Shown here piece by piece: positions 16,164-25,566 of a DNA stretch of 64,000 nt (within the stretch, counting starts at the first letter, position 1; each line of letters starts with the position of its first letter). This stretch comes from DATARH01 sp036489765. Lineage in GTDB: Bacteria; Pseudomonadota; Alphaproteobacteria; ATCC43930; CGMCC-115725. Below the pieces are notes generated by a model. It had not been told where the DNA came from. It worked only from the letters and a program-made list of their open reading frames with translations, and did no database searches. Both the position numbers and the translations under genes were made by a program. The DNA lies in NCBI GenBank assembly GCA_036489765.1, contig DASXFE010000128.1, positions 1 to 64,000 on the forward strand, read 5' to 3'.

Positions 16164-17018
16164 ATGCAGCAGCGTCGGTCAGCCAAGCCCCGCAGCAGGA
16201 AAGCCGGCGACGGTGCGCCCGGGATCACCGAGCGCGAGGTCGAGGACGTCGAGGCGCGTTCGAGCCCGCGCACGCCGGTCATCTACGAGATCGTCGCACG
16301 CCTCGGCGAAGAGGAAATGTCGCGCCCCGTCACCTCGCTGGTGTGGTCAGGCGTTGCTGCGGGCCTATCGATCAGCTTTTCGGTCCTGGCCCAGGCGATC
16401 CTCGAAGCCCGGCTGCCCGACGCGGGGTGGCGGCCTCTCGTCAGCAGCTTCGGCTATTCCGTCGGATTCCTTATGGCTGTGCTGTCCCGTCAGCAGCTTT
16501 TTACAGAGAACACGGTCACCGCGATCCTCCCGGTGATGAACCGGATGACCATCGGGAAGGTGCTGAATCTCGGCCGGCTGTGGGGCGTCGTGTTGGCCGC
16601 GAATCTCGTCGGTACGCTTGTCGCCGCGCTGTTCTGCACCTGGAACCCGGCGCTCGCTTCGACCTTCTACGCCCCCATGTTGTCGATCAGCAGCCACCTC
16701 CTGTCGCACGGCTGGAGCGAGATGTTTTTTGGCGGCATTACCGCCGGCTTTCTGATGGCGGCGATGGTGTGGATGATCCCGAGCGCCGATGCCGCGCAGT
16801 TTTTCGTGGTGACGCTGATGACCTATCTGATCGCCGCTGGCGGCTTCCCTCACATCGTCGCCGGCAGCGTCGAGGGCTTTATGCTGGTGCTGCATCACGA
16901 CGCCGGGGTGTTGTGGCTGGTGAGGGATTTCTTCCTGCCCGTCCTGGCCGGGAACATCGTCGGCGGCACCGTCCTCTTCGGGCTCATCTCCTATGCGCAG
17001 GTGATGAAGGAGATTTGA
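16164..17018 (+). CDS. Formate/nitrite transporter (FNT) family channel
   Basis: This membrane protein (284 residues from the chosen ATG) resembles YfdC-type FNT proteins. A hydrophilic N-terminus (TEREVEDVEARSSPRTPVIYE) is followed by six hydrophobic segments. FNT landmarks include FGYSVGFLMAVLSRQQLFTENT and the GGFPHIVAGSVEGFML region. FNT pentamers pass formate, nitrite or related small anions. The frame is open back to 16005 but the extra 53 residues are Arg/Pro-rich and unlikely. It diverges from the FdhF/YdeP-type gene, and the shared 157-bp intergenic region suggests joint control. Confidence 0.85.
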   Translation: MQQRRSAKPRSRKAGDGAPGITEREVEDVEARSSPRTPVIYEIVARLGEEEMSRPVTSLVWSGVAAGLSISFSVLAQAILEARLPDAGWRPLVSSFGYSVGFLMAVLSRQQLFTENTVTAILPVMNRMTIGKVLNLGRLWGVVLAANLVGTLVAALFCTWNPALASTFYAPMLSISSHLLSHGWSEMFFGGITAGFLMAAMVWMIPSADAAQFFVVTLMTYLIAAGGFPHIVAGSVEGFMLVLHHDAGVLWLVRDFFLPVLAGNIVGGTVLFGLISYAQVMKEI

Positions 17019-17240
17019 CGGTATGAGCTGAACGCCGGCACCGCCGCAAAACCGCCGAGGCCGACGACGATCCACGTGGTCGACCTCCACGATCCCACCG
17101 CGCGATCCACCCGCAGGTTCCTGGGGGTCCAAGGGGAACGCGAATGAGGCCGGTCCGTTGGTGAATTCACCCGCTGGAAGGCGATGGTCGCAATCGCGCG
17201 AGCGCCAGACGGCGGGCTGACGGGTCAGTCGTAACGGGCA

Positions 17241-18263
17241 ATGGCCGCCGGCAGGACAGCACGAGAACTGCAAGACGAACCGGCCGCGGCCGCGCGGGCG
17301 GTACGGCTCCGTCATGTCAGCGACGACAGACCCGGCATCACCCGGCGGCGGGCGTCCACCGGGTTCGATTATCTCGACGACAACGGTGCTCTGATCGGCG
17401 ATTACGAAACGCTGGGCCGCATCAAATCCCTCGCGATCCCGCCGGCCTGGACCGACGTGTGGATCTGCCCCCTGCCCAACGGCCATATCCAGGCGACCGG
17501 ACGCGACGCCCGGGGCCGCAAGCAGTACCGCTATCACCCGCGCTGGCGCGAGGCGCGCGACGAGACGAAGTTCGACCGAATGCTCGTCTTCAGCCGCGCG
17601 CTGCCGCGAATCCGCAAGCGGGTCGACGCCGATCTGCGCCGTCATGGGCTGCCGCGCGAGCGGGTGCTCGCCGCGATCGTGCGGCTACTCGAACTGACAC
17701 TCTTTCGCATCGGCAACAGCGAGTATTCGAAGGCCAACAACAGCTTCGGCTTGACGACGCTGCGCAACCGCCACGCCGCGATCAGCGGCAACACGATCCG
17801 CCTCGCCTTCCGCGGCAAAAGCGGCGTCTGGAACGAAAGCCGGGTCAGCGACCGCCGCCTCGCCCGCATCGTCAAGAACTGCCGCGACCTGCCGGGCTAT
17901 TCGCTGTTCCAATATCTCGACGACGACGGTGAGCGTCACACGGTGGGTTCGGGCGAGGTGAACGATTATTTGCGCGAGATCAGCGGCGAAGAGATCACCG
18001 CGAAGGATTTCCGCACCTGGGCCGGTACCTACCTCGCGGCGATGGCGCTGCAGCAGCTCGAACCCGCCGCTACCGAAACGCCGCGGCGATCGTCACTGGT
18101 GCGGGCGGTCGAACAGGTCGCGGCCCATCTCGGCAACACCGCGGCCGTGTGCCGCAAGTGCTACATCCACCCGGCGATCTTCGACGGTCATCTTGACGGA
18201 ACCTTGCGCAAGACGATGGACGACCGCATACGCGCTTATCAGGCGCGAATATCACCCAAATGA
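17241..18263 (+). CDS. DNA topoisomerase IB (poxvirus-like)
   Basis: The 340-residue enzyme relaxes supercoils through a 3'-phosphotyrosyl intermediate. The N-terminal domain has GFDYLDDNGALI and the IPPAWTDVWICPLPNGHIQATG signature. The catalytic domain has RIGNSEYSKANNSFGLTTLRNRH, FRGKSGVWNE and KDFRTWAGTYLAA. Tyr308 in VCRKCYIHPAIFD is the expected nucleophile. Length and motif order are those of bacterial TopIB. Such genes are accessory in bacteria and often sit near stress or DNA-repair genes; here small stress-type genes follow on the opposite strand. Confidence 0.93.
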   Translation: MAAGRTARELQDEPAAAARAVRLRHVSDDRPGITRRRASTGFDYLDDNGALIGDYETLGRIKSLAIPPAWTDVWICPLPNGHIQATGRDARGRKQYRYHPRWREARDETKFDRMLVFSRALPRIRKRVDADLRRHGLPRERVLAAIVRLLELTLFRIGNSEYSKANNSFGLTTLRNRHAAISGNTIRLAFRGKSGVWNESRVSDRRLARIVKNCRDLPGYSLFQYLDDDGERHTVGSGEVNDYLREISGEEITAKDFRTWAGTYLAAMALQQLEPAATETPRRSSLVRAVEQVAAHLGNTAAVCRKCYIHPAIFDGHLDGTLRKTMDDRIRAYQARISPK

Positions 18264-18502
18264 CTCCTGAAGAATCCGCCGTAACCGCGTTTCTCCGTCT
18301 ACGGCTGAGCCAGCCGGCGCCGGCGCGCAGGAAGCGAGCCTGACGGCGATCTTCGCTTGGCAACCGAGCCGCCGGCGGCTTCGCCCGGATGCTGGCGACG
18401 AGGCAAGCCAGGTGTCGGGAACGATGGTCGGCGTCACCGGCGGCAAGCCGATTTTTATAAGTCGAACGTCGACCACCGTTGATCCCACGACCGTCGCGCC
18501 GC

Positions 18503-18799
18503 TTATCGCGAGCGCGTCAGCCGTTTGCGATTGGCGCGTATCCTTCGTCGGTACAGGGCCGCCGCGCGCGATGGCACAGCCGCCGCCTTACCTGTGAGCA
18601 CGGCCATGGCGGCGTCGGTCTGCACTTCGTACAGCGCGGATAGCTTCTCGGTCGTCATGAGGGCTGCTTCGGCCCAAGCGGCATTGCCCCCGCCCATAAG
18701 ACGAGCAAGGCGCAGAGCGATGACCTGTTGGGCTTCCAGCCCCATCTGCCACCACAGTAGTGACGGGCCTAGCCAGGTGGAGCCCGATCGTCTCGTCAT
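18503..18799 (-). CDS. Small phasin-like protein
   Basis: The 98-residue product has WLGPSLLWWQMGLEAQQVIALRLARL followed by a helical segment TTEKLSALYEVQTDAAMAVL and a basic tail. This amphipathic, Trp-rich composition resembles alphaproteobacterial phasin_2 or so-called antifreeze small proteins that may coat polyhydroxyalkanoate granules or membranes. It precedes the CsbD-like gene's 3' end by 17 bases and shares its strand. The family call is tentative. Confidence 0.5.
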   Translation of the reverse strand: MTRRSGSTWLGPSLLWWQMGLEAQQVIALRLARLMGGGNAAWAEAALMTTEKLSALYEVQTDAAMAVLTGKAAAVPSRAAALYRRRIRANRKRLTRSR

Positions 18800-18815
18800 C
18801 GCGGATCCGAGCCGG

Positions 18816-18998
18816 TTATTTCTTTAACGCTTCACGCACCGCGTCCTTGGCTCCGCCCACGGCATTCTGCACTTTGCCGGCAGTCTTCTCGGCGGCGCCC
18901 TCAGCCTGGGTTTTTTGATCGCCGGTCACCTTGCCGGCGGCTTCCTTGATTGCGCCCTTCGCCTGATGTCCGGCACCCGCAACACGATCCTTGTCCAT
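18816..18998 (-). CDS. CsbD family stress protein
   Basis: The 60-residue protein has repeated KGAIKEAAGKVTGDQKTQAEG and AEKTAGKVQNAVGGAKDAVRE units, the hallmark of CsbD/YjbJ-like hydrophilic proteins. In other bacteria these are strongly induced by general stress and starvation; the molecular role is unknown. GGAGAAG precedes the ATG. Confidence 0.9.
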   Translation of the reverse strand: MDKDRVAGAGHQAKGAIKEAAGKVTGDQKTQAEGAAEKTAGKVQNAVGGAKDAVREALKK

Positions 18999-19082
18999 TA
19001 CGCTTCTCCAATAAAAGCTTCGGTTCTAGGCGAACGCCCCTCGAGACGGTTCGTTGCCGCACGTCCGTAGCCCCCAACGAAA

Positions 19083-19112
19083 AGCGGCTGCCGTCAAGAC
19101 GGCAGCCGCTTC
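19083..19112 (-). terminator. Rho-independent terminator after the PRC-barrel gene
   Basis: A perfect 12-bp stem (AAGCGGCTGCCG with CGGCAGCCGCTT) around a six-base loop lies 24 bases past the stop codon at 19136. On the minus strand it is followed by TTTTCGTT, the U-rich tail expected of an intrinsic terminator. Confidence 0.8.
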
Positions 19113-19135
19113 GTCAGAAGCCTTAGGCGGCGGTG

Positions 19136-19537
19136 TTACGATTTGGCCGGCACCCAGGAAGTCTTTCCCTTGTCGAAGGTAAGACCCGGAGCCGATTTGA
19201 GCGCGTCCTTGGTGGTATCGAGGGTCAGGTACCAATCGCCGTTCTTCATTTCCGCATGAACGGCCCCAAAGGCTACCGCCACGTCTTTTTCGCCGGCGCC
19301 GAGGAAACCGCCGACCCCGATGATCAGCCCGGTAGCCTGTCCGCTCTCATTGAGGATCACGTCGTCGACCGTGCCGATTTTGTCCTTGGCCGGGTCATAG
19401 ACGCTTTGCTTGTAGTATTTGGCCACCGTCTTGCCCGGAGGTGGAGAGGACAGAAACGTGCCGTGCGTAGCCTGCGCCGCGGCGAAGCTCGTAGCCCCAA
19501 GAAGAATGATTGCAGCTGCCGACAAGGTTTTCGTCAT
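19136..19537 (-). CDS. Secreted PRC-barrel domain protein
   Basis: The 133-residue product starts with a Sec signal peptide (MTKTLSAAAIILLGATSFAAA). It continues with a PRC-barrel domain: YDPAKDKIGTVDDVILNESGQ, then GLIIGVGGFLGAGEKDVAVAF. PRC-barrels are small beta barrels found in RNA-processing, photosynthetic and periplasmic proteins; in alphaproteobacteria many exported copies accompany envelope or general stress genes. I chose the ATG at 19537 because GGAGGA precedes it and the signal peptide begins there; the open frame extends 128 codons further. An intrinsic terminator follows. Confidence 0.88.
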   Translation of the reverse strand: MTKTLSAAAIILLGATSFAAAQATHGTFLSSPPPGKTVAKYYKQSVYDPAKDKIGTVDDVILNESGQATGLIIGVGGFLGAGEKDVAVAFGAVHAEMKNGDWYLTLDTTKDALKSAPGLTFDKGKTSWVPAKS

Positions 19538-19653
19538 GGGTCGTCCTCCAACGTTTCGCGTGCAAACGCTTTCTTCGGCCAGAGGTTGCCTCGCATGCCC
19601 GGCAATTCGTGCTCCCACCTCCCGCGAGCCGGCGAGCGCGCTTTCTTTTAGAG

Positions 19654-20874
19654 TCAGGCCTTTGGTACGCCGATGATCGTCTTCTCCCGCAGTGCGCGAA
19701 CTTCGTCGGCCGAGTATCCGGCGAGGCTCTGCAGCAGTTCCTCGGAATGCTCGCCGTAAAGCGGCGCTCGGCGCGCCTCGACCGGTGAATCCGAGAGCCG
19801 TACCGGACAGCCGATCATCGAGAAGCGGCCCCGCGTCGGGTGATCGAGGTCGAAGATCGTGCCGCGCTCGCGCAGGTGCGGGTTTGCCAGCACCTCGGCC
19901 GTGTCGAGTACCGCACCGCACACCATGCCGCGCCCGGCAAACGCCTGCATGACTTCGTGCTTGTCGCGCCCTGCGGTCCAGGCCAGGACCTCGGTCAGTG
20001 CCGGCCCATTCTGGGCGCGTGCGGCGGCGGTCTTGAAGCGGGCGTCCTCCTTCAGTTCGGGCCGGCCGATCGCGTCCATCGCGGAATGAAACATCTCCGG
20101 GTTATCGGGCGGCACGATGATGTAGACGTAATCGTTCTTGCCAACGCCCCTGCAGCGCAAGAGGTCGGAGTAGCCGCCGGTCGCCGAGCGGTTGCCGCTG
20201 CGGCCGAGCGGCTGTCCGGTTGCGAGCGTACCGGTGTACTTGACCCGCGTCAGGTTCAGCACCGCCTCTTGCATCGCCACCTCGACGAGCTGTCCTTTGC
20301 CGCTCTGGGCGCGCTGCACCAGGGCCGCGAGGATCGCGATCGTCAGGTGCATTCCGGTGCCGCTGTCGCCGATATTGGCGCCATTGACCATCGGCGGCCC
20401 GTCTCCCTCGCCGGTCACGCTCATCGCACCGGAGGTCGCCTGGGCGACCGGCTCGAAACATTTGTAGTCGCTGTAGGACCCGTAGGAACCGAACCCCTTG
20501 ACCGAGGCATAGACGGCACGCGGGTTGAGCTCGTGCACCGCATCCCAGCCGAGACCCAAGCGCTCCATGACGCCTGGGCCGAGGTTTTCGGCGACGATGT
20601 CGCAGTCCTTGATGAGGCGTCGCGCCACCTCCTTGCCCTCGTCCGTCTTGAGATCGAGGACGATGCTCTTCTTGCTGCTGTTCAAAAGCAGGAAAAAGAA
20701 ACTGTCGATATCCGGGTTGTCCATGTTCCACAGGCGGCGCGCGCGGTCGCCGTAGGGCGGCCTCTCGATCTTGATGACCTCGGCACCGAGCCAAGCGAGC
20801 ATCTGTGTGCACGACGGTCCGGCTTGATCGTGGGTGAAATCGATTACGCGGATGCCGTTGAGGGCCTCGGTCAT
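19654..20874 (-). CDS. CaiB/BaiF CoA-transferase, formyl-CoA:oxalate type
   Basis: The 406-residue class III CoA-transferase closely follows formyl-CoA:oxalate CoA-transferase (Frc). AGPSCTQMLAWLGAEVIKIE is the family CoA-binding start. The catalytic Asp is at residue 170 in NIGDSGTGMHL, matching Asp169 of Frc, and VEVAMQEAVLNLTRVK and CPVRLSDSPVEARRAPLYGEH are also conserved. The ATG at 20874 has GGAGGAG in front. No oxalyl-CoA decarboxylase gene is visible nearby, so the acid substrate may differ from oxalate. Formate-related genes 3-7 kb away are suggestive only. Confidence 0.82.
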   Translation of the reverse strand: MTEALNGIRVIDFTHDQAGPSCTQMLAWLGAEVIKIERPPYGDRARRLWNMDNPDIDSFFFLLLNSSKKSIVLDLKTDEGKEVARRLIKDCDIVAENLGPGVMERLGLGWDAVHELNPRAVYASVKGFGSYGSYSDYKCFEPVAQATSGAMSVTGEGDGPPMVNGANIGDSGTGMHLTIAILAALVQRAQSGKGQLVEVAMQEAVLNLTRVKYTGTLATGQPLGRSGNRSATGGYSDLLRCRGVGKNDYVYIIVPPDNPEMFHSAMDAIGRPELKEDARFKTAAARAQNGPALTEVLAWTAGRDKHEVMQAFAGRGMVCGAVLDTAEVLANPHLRERGTIFDLDHPTRGRFSMIGCPVRLSDSPVEARRAPLYGEHSEELLQSLAGYSADEVRALREKTIIGVPKA

Positions 20875-21205
20875 TCGCCTCTCCTCCGTCGCTGGTCGCC
20901 ATCGACTACCCGCCGCGTCTCGGCGGTAGGGGCCAAGGATCGCGTCTTTGGGCGCTTTCGGCAACGGCAGGCGGACTTCTGCTACTGCCCAACCGCCGCG
21001 CGAACAGCATCGCAGGGGCTTCCAGCGATCGCGGCGCTTCACGGCCGGGATCGGTCGCCGGTCTCGGCGGCCATCACGGATGCAGGCGGCGCATCCCGAG
21101 TATGGCGACCATGTGCGTTGCGCGAATAGGCCTCTGCAACGGGCGCGGGTACTAATGGTTCGAAAATTCCTTTAAGGCTCGGCAATCCGGGTGGGGGAGT
21201 CGTCG
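20875..21205. other. Divergent intergenic region
   Basis: This 331-base gap separates the CoA-transferase and RND pump genes and must hold both promoters. No convincing palindrome, RNA or small gene is visible. The part nearest the pump gene (21155-21180) is more AT-rich. Confidence 0.4.
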
Positions 21206-24200
21206 ATGATCGGCCTGGTGCGTCTTGCGTTGCGCCGGCCCTATACCTCTGCGATTGCGGCGATGCTGATCGTCCTGCTCGGCGGGTTGTCCGTCACGCG
21301 GATGATCGTCGACATTTTTCCGATCATCGACATCCCGGTCGTCCTCGTCGTGTGGAATTACGGCGGGCTGACCACCGAAGACATGGAGCGCCGCGTCGTC
21401 TTCATCAGCGAGCGCGCCTATTCGACGACGGTCAACGGCATCCAGCGGATCGAGTCGCAGACGCTGCCCGGGATCGGGCTGCTCAAGGTCTATTTCCAGC
21501 CGGGGACAGAGATCGGCGCGGCGATCGCCCAGATCGCGGCGGCAAACAACACGATTTTGCGCATCGCGCCACCCGGCATGCAGCCCCCGGCGGTGATCCA
21601 GTTCAATGCGGCCAATGTCCCCGTCGTGCAGATGACGCTGTCGTCGAAAACGCTGACCGAACAGCAGATCTACGACTACAGCCTCAATTTCATCCGGGTA
21701 AAGCTGTTCACGATTCCCGGTCTGGCGACACCGGGGCCGTTTGGCGGCAAGCAGCGCCAGATCAACGTCGATGTCGATCCGGCCTTGCTGGCCGCGAAGG
21801 GCTTTTCGCTGACCGACGTGGTCAACGCGCTGCAGACGTCGAACGTCATCGTTCCCGCCGGCACGGCCCGCCTCGGCGACCGCGAATACAATATCCAGCT
21901 GAATTCGAGCCCGGCGACGGTCGACCGCTTCAACGCCCTGCCGCTCGGCGTCTTCGACGGCCGCACCGTCACGATCGGCGATGTCGGCCACGTCAGCGAC
22001 AGTTTTGCCACGCAAGTGAGCATGGTGCACGTCAACGGCAAGCGCGCCGTGTACCTTGCCATCCTCAAACATGCGGACGCGTCGACGCTGGCGGTCGTCG
22101 ACTCGGCGCGCGACGCGCTACCCGAAATCCAGGCGGCCGCGCCCAACGGGCTCGAGCTCAAGCTCGATTTCGACCAATCGGTGTTCGTCCGCGCGGCGGT
22201 CGAGAACGTGATCCACGAGGCGATCATCTCGTCGATCCTCGTTTCGCTCTTGATCCTCGTCTTTCTGGGAAGCTGGCGGAACACGGTGATCGTCTCCGCC
22301 TCGATCCCGCTATCGGTCTTCGCCGGGATCCTCCTGCTGTTCCTCACCGGCAACAGTATCAACCTGATGACGCTCGGCGGGCTGGCGTTGGCGATCGGCC
22401 TCCTCGTCGACAACGCAACCGTGACGGTCGAGAACATCCACCGCAACCTGACGCTCGGCAGACCGCTGACCGTCGCGATCCTCGAAGGCTCGGCCGAGGT
22501 CATCCAGCCGCTGACCGTCGCCACGCTGGCGATCTGCATCGTCTTCTTTCCGGTGGTGCTGCTGTTCGGCGTCGCGCGCTACCTCTTCATTCCGCTCGCC
22601 GCGACCGTCGTCTTCTGCATGCTGGCGTCGTATGCGCTGAGCTTCACCGTGGTGCCGAGCTTTGCCCGGTTTCTGCTGGCCGGGGCCGACCATCACGCCG
22701 CACCGCGCGGCTTCTTCGGACTGTTCGATCGCGGCTTCGACAGGCTGCGCCGTGGATACGGGCGGCTCCTCGCGGGAACGCTGCGCCATCGCCTCTTTAC
22801 GCTGGTGTGCTTTGGGCTCCTCCTGGTCGTGACGGGGTTCGCGGCGCGCTCATTGGGCATGGATTTCTTCCCGAGCGCCGATGTCGGCCTCATCAAGCTG
22901 CACTACCGCGCCCCCGCCGGGACCCGGATCGAGGAAACCGAAACCCAGGTCCTCAAGGTCGAGGAGGCGATCCGCAAGCTGATCCCGGCCGCGGAACTCG
23001 ACACGATCAACGACACGGTCGGCGTGCCGTCCTCGTTCAACCTGGCTTTTGTGCCGAGCGACAATGTCGGCGACATGGACGCCGAGATCCTGATTTCGCT
23101 CAAGCACGAGCACCACCCGACGATCGATTACATCAGGGCGATCCGCCGCGAGTTGCCGGCGCAATTCCCGGGTAGCCTGTTCTATTTCCAGACTGCCGAC
23201 ATCGTCAGCCAGGTGCTCAATTTCGGCCTTCCGGCACCGATCGACGTCCAGATCCAGGACGTCAATTTCGACCGCTCCTATGGTCTGGCGCAGCGCCTAT
23301 TGCAGCGGATGAAGACCATCCCCGGCGTCGCCGACGCGCATCTGCAGCAGGTGCTGAACTACCCCGCGCTGCAGATCGATGTCGATCGGCTCCGTGCCGC
23401 CAAACTGCATATCTCCCAGCGCGACGTCGCCAGCAACATGCTGACCTCGCTGTCGTCGTCGGTCCTCGTGTCGCCGAACTTCTTTCTCAACCCGCAGAAC
23501 AATGTGAACTACTTCGTCGCGGTGCAGACGCCGATCTCGCAGATCCACTCGGTCGACGATCTGATGAATACCCCGGTCAGCACCCCGCCGGCTGAGGCCG
23601 CGACCGACACGACCGCGACACCGGAGGCGCGGGTCATGCGGCTCGCCGATGTTGCCACGATCTATCCGCGGTCGAGCCTCGAATCGGTCAGCCACTACAC
23701 CGTCCAGCGCGAGCTCGACATCGACGCCAATGTCGACGGGCGCGATCTCGGCGCGACCGCGGCCGATATCCAGGCCACGATCGACGAACTCAGCAAGGGG
23801 CTGCCGATCACCACGCACATCGATATCCGAGGCCAGAACGAGGTCATGCAGGCGTCGTTCAAAAGCCTCGCGATCGGGATGATCCTCTCGGTGATCCTCG
23901 TCTATGCGCTCCTGGTCGTGCTGTTCCAGTCCTGGGTCGATCCGCTGATCATCATGATGGCGGTGCCGGGCGGGCTGATGGGGATCATCTGGATCCTTGC
24001 GCTCAGCGGCACGACCATCAATGTCGAGTCGCTGATGGGCTCGATCATGACGATCGGGATCTCGGTGTCGAACTCGATCCTGGTGGTCAGCTTTACCAAC
24101 GATCTGCGGGCGCGGGGCGCGACCGACGTCGTAGCGGCGGTGATCGAGGCTGGCACGATCCGGCTGCGGCCGGTGATGATGACCGCGCTCGCGATGATCA

Positions 24201-24439
24201 TCGGCATGGTGCCGATGGCGCTGGGGCTGGGCGACGCCGGCGAGCAGAACGCCCCGCTCGGCCGCGCTGTGATCGGCGGCCTCGTCGTCGCGACCTTCGC
24301 GACGCTGCTGATCGTGCCGATCTTCTACACGCTGCTGCGCCGCCAGCCCCCGATGCTGCACACCCTGGATTCCCGCTTTGCCGCCGAGGCGGCGGGAGAC
24401 GGGGCCGGAGAGACCTCGCATGGCCGACAGGAACCTTAA
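21206..24439 (+). CDS. RND efflux transporter permease (HAE-1-like)
   Basis: This 1,077-residue inner-membrane pump uses proton influx to expel compounds through a tripartite complex. Two halves, each with one helix, a large periplasmic loop and a bundle of helices, are clear (first helix after MIGLVRLALRRPYTSAIAAM). In TM4 the usual Asp-Asp pair reads LAIGLLVDNATVTVENIHRN (Asp-Asn, near residue 401). In TM10 the AcrB lysine region reads GISVSNSILVVSF (near 953), so two of the three classical proton-relay residues differ. The ATG at 21206 follows GGGGGAG. Its stop lies inside the next gene, the adaptor. No outer-membrane channel gene is adjacent. The substrate is unknown. Confidence 0.92.
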   Translation: MIGLVRLALRRPYTSAIAAMLIVLLGGLSVTRMIVDIFPIIDIPVVLVVWNYGGLTTEDMERRVVFISERAYSTTVNGIQRIESQTLPGIGLLKVYFQPGTEIGAAIAQIAAANNTILRIAPPGMQPPAVIQFNAANVPVVQMTLSSKTLTEQQIYDYSLNFIRVKLFTIPGLATPGPFGGKQRQINVDVDPALLAAKGFSLTDVVNALQTSNVIVPAGTARLGDREYNIQLNSSPATVDRFNALPLGVFDGRTVTIGDVGHVSDSFATQVSMVHVNGKRAVYLAILKHADASTLAVVDSARDALPEIQAAAPNGLELKLDFDQSVFVRAAVENVIHEAIISSILVSLLILVFLGSWRNTVIVSASIPLSVFAGILLLFLTGNSINLMTLGGLALAIGLLVDNATVTVENIHRNLTLGRPLTVAILEGSAEVIQPLTVATLAICIVFFPVVLLFGVARYLFIPLAATVVFCMLASYALSFTVVPSFARFLLAGADHHAAPRGFFGLFDRGFDRLRRGYGRLLAGTLRHRLFTLVCFGLLLVVTGFAARSLGMDFFPSADVGLIKLHYRAPAGTRIEETETQVLKVEEAIRKLIPAAELDTINDTVGVPSSFNLAFVPSDNVGDMDAEILISLKHEHHPTIDYIRAIRRELPAQFPGSLFYFQTADIVSQVLNFGLPAPIDVQIQDVNFDRSYGLAQRLLQRMKTIPGVADAHLQQVLNYPALQIDVDRLRAAKLHISQRDVASNMLTSLSSSVLVSPNFFLNPQNNVNYFVAVQTPISQIHSVDDLMNTPVSTPPAEAATDTTATPEARVMRLADVATIYPRSSLESVSHYTVQRELDIDANVDGRDLGATAADIQATIDELSKGLPITTHIDIRGQNEVMQASFKSLAIGMILSVILVYALLVVLFQSWVDPLIIMMAVPGGLMGIIWILALSGTTINVESLMGSIMTIGISVSNSILVVSFTNDLRARGATDVVAAVIEAGTIRLRPVMMTALAMIIGMVPMALGLGDAGEQNAPLGRAVIGGLVVATFATLLIVPIFYTLLRRQPPMLHTLDSRFAAEAAGDGAGETSHGRQEP

Positions 24440-25538
24440 GAGCCTTCTGCTCTATCCGCTGGGGTTGGCGGTGATCGGCGGAGCGGCGTTCGGCGCCTAC
24501 CTGCTTTCGCACGACAAGGACGTGGCGCTCGCCGCGTCACGCACGGCGCTGGCCGAGACCATCGCGCGCGGCCCGGTCGTACAGGTCGCAAGGGTGGCGG
24601 AAGGCCCCAAGGAACGGCTGATCCGGCTCCTCGCCGACACCCGTCCAACCCAGAGCGCGACGCTCTACGGCAAGGTCAGCGGCTACGTGACGTCGATCGC
24701 GGTCGACCGCGGGGACACGGTAAAGGCCGGACAGGTCCTGGCGACGATCTCCTCGGTCGAGACCGACCAGCAATACGAGGCCGCCAAACACGACTTCGAA
24801 AACAAGGAGCGCGTCTGGACCCGGCAGCGGGAGCTCGTCGCCCACGGCTGGACATCGCAGCAATCCGCCGATCAGGCCGGAACCGCCTATACCATGGCGC
24901 AGGCCGTGATGGCCCAGAACGAGACCCTGAAATCCTACGAGCAGATCCGCGCGCCGTTCGACGGGGTGGTGACCGCGCGCTTTGTCGATGTCGGCGCGCT
25001 CGTCCAGAACTCGACGACGAACAAGACCAGCAACCAGCCGGTGTTGACCGTCGCCGACGACAGCAAGTTGCGTGTCGATGTCTATGTCGAGCAGCGGGAC
25101 GTGCCCTATATCCACGTCGGCGACACCGCCGATGTCGCCGACGGCGCCAATTCCGCGCGCAAGGTGACGGCCAAGATCACGCGGACCTCCGGCGAGCTCG
25201 ACCAGCGGACGCGGACCCTGTTTGTCGAGCTCGAGGTCGACAACACCGACCATTTCCTCGTGCCGGGCAGCTTTGCCTATGTGACGCTGCACGTGCCTGT
25301 CGAGAGCTATCCGGAGGTGCCGGCGACCGGGCTCGTCGTCCGCGGTACGCGCACCTTTATCGCCAGCATCGCCGACGATCTGACGGTCCATATGCTGCCG
25401 GTGACGGTAGCCCATACCGACGGCACCAACGCGTCGCTGTCCGAGGGAGCCGCGATCGGCCTGCGCATCGCGCTCAACCCGCCGGACGAGATCGCCGAGG
25501 GCAGCAAAGTCCAGCTCCCGCCTTCGAGCAAACGGTAA
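24420..25538 (+). CDS. RND periplasmic adaptor (membrane fusion protein)
   Basis: The 372-residue adaptor links the pump to an outer-membrane channel. One N-terminal membrane anchor (SLLLYPLGLAVIGGAAFGAYL) is followed by the split lipoyl halves (SGYVTSIAVDRGDTVKAGQVL and YEQIRAPFDGVVTARFVDVGALV), a helical hairpin and beta-barrel segments ending near ELEVDNTDHFLVPGSFAYV. Its ATG at 24420 lies 20 bases inside the pump gene, so the two are co-translated. The order pump then adaptor is the reverse of acrAB. Confidence 0.92.
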   Translation: MADRNLKSLLLYPLGLAVIGGAAFGAYLLSHDKDVALAASRTALAETIARGPVVQVARVAEGPKERLIRLLADTRPTQSATLYGKVSGYVTSIAVDRGDTVKAGQVLATISSVETDQQYEAAKHDFENKERVWTRQRELVAHGWTSQQSADQAGTAYTMAQAVMAQNETLKSYEQIRAPFDGVVTARFVDVGALVQNSTTNKTSNQPVLTVADDSKLRVDVYVEQRDVPYIHVGDTADVADGANSARKVTAKITRTSGELDQRTRTLFVELEVDNTDHFLVPGSFAYVTLHVPVESYPEVPATGLVVRGTRTFIASIADDLTVHMLPVTVAHTDGTNASLSEGAAIGLRIALNPPDEIAEGSKVQLPPSSKR

Positions 25539-25566
25539 TCACTTTCCAGCCGCGATCCGCGGCCCT

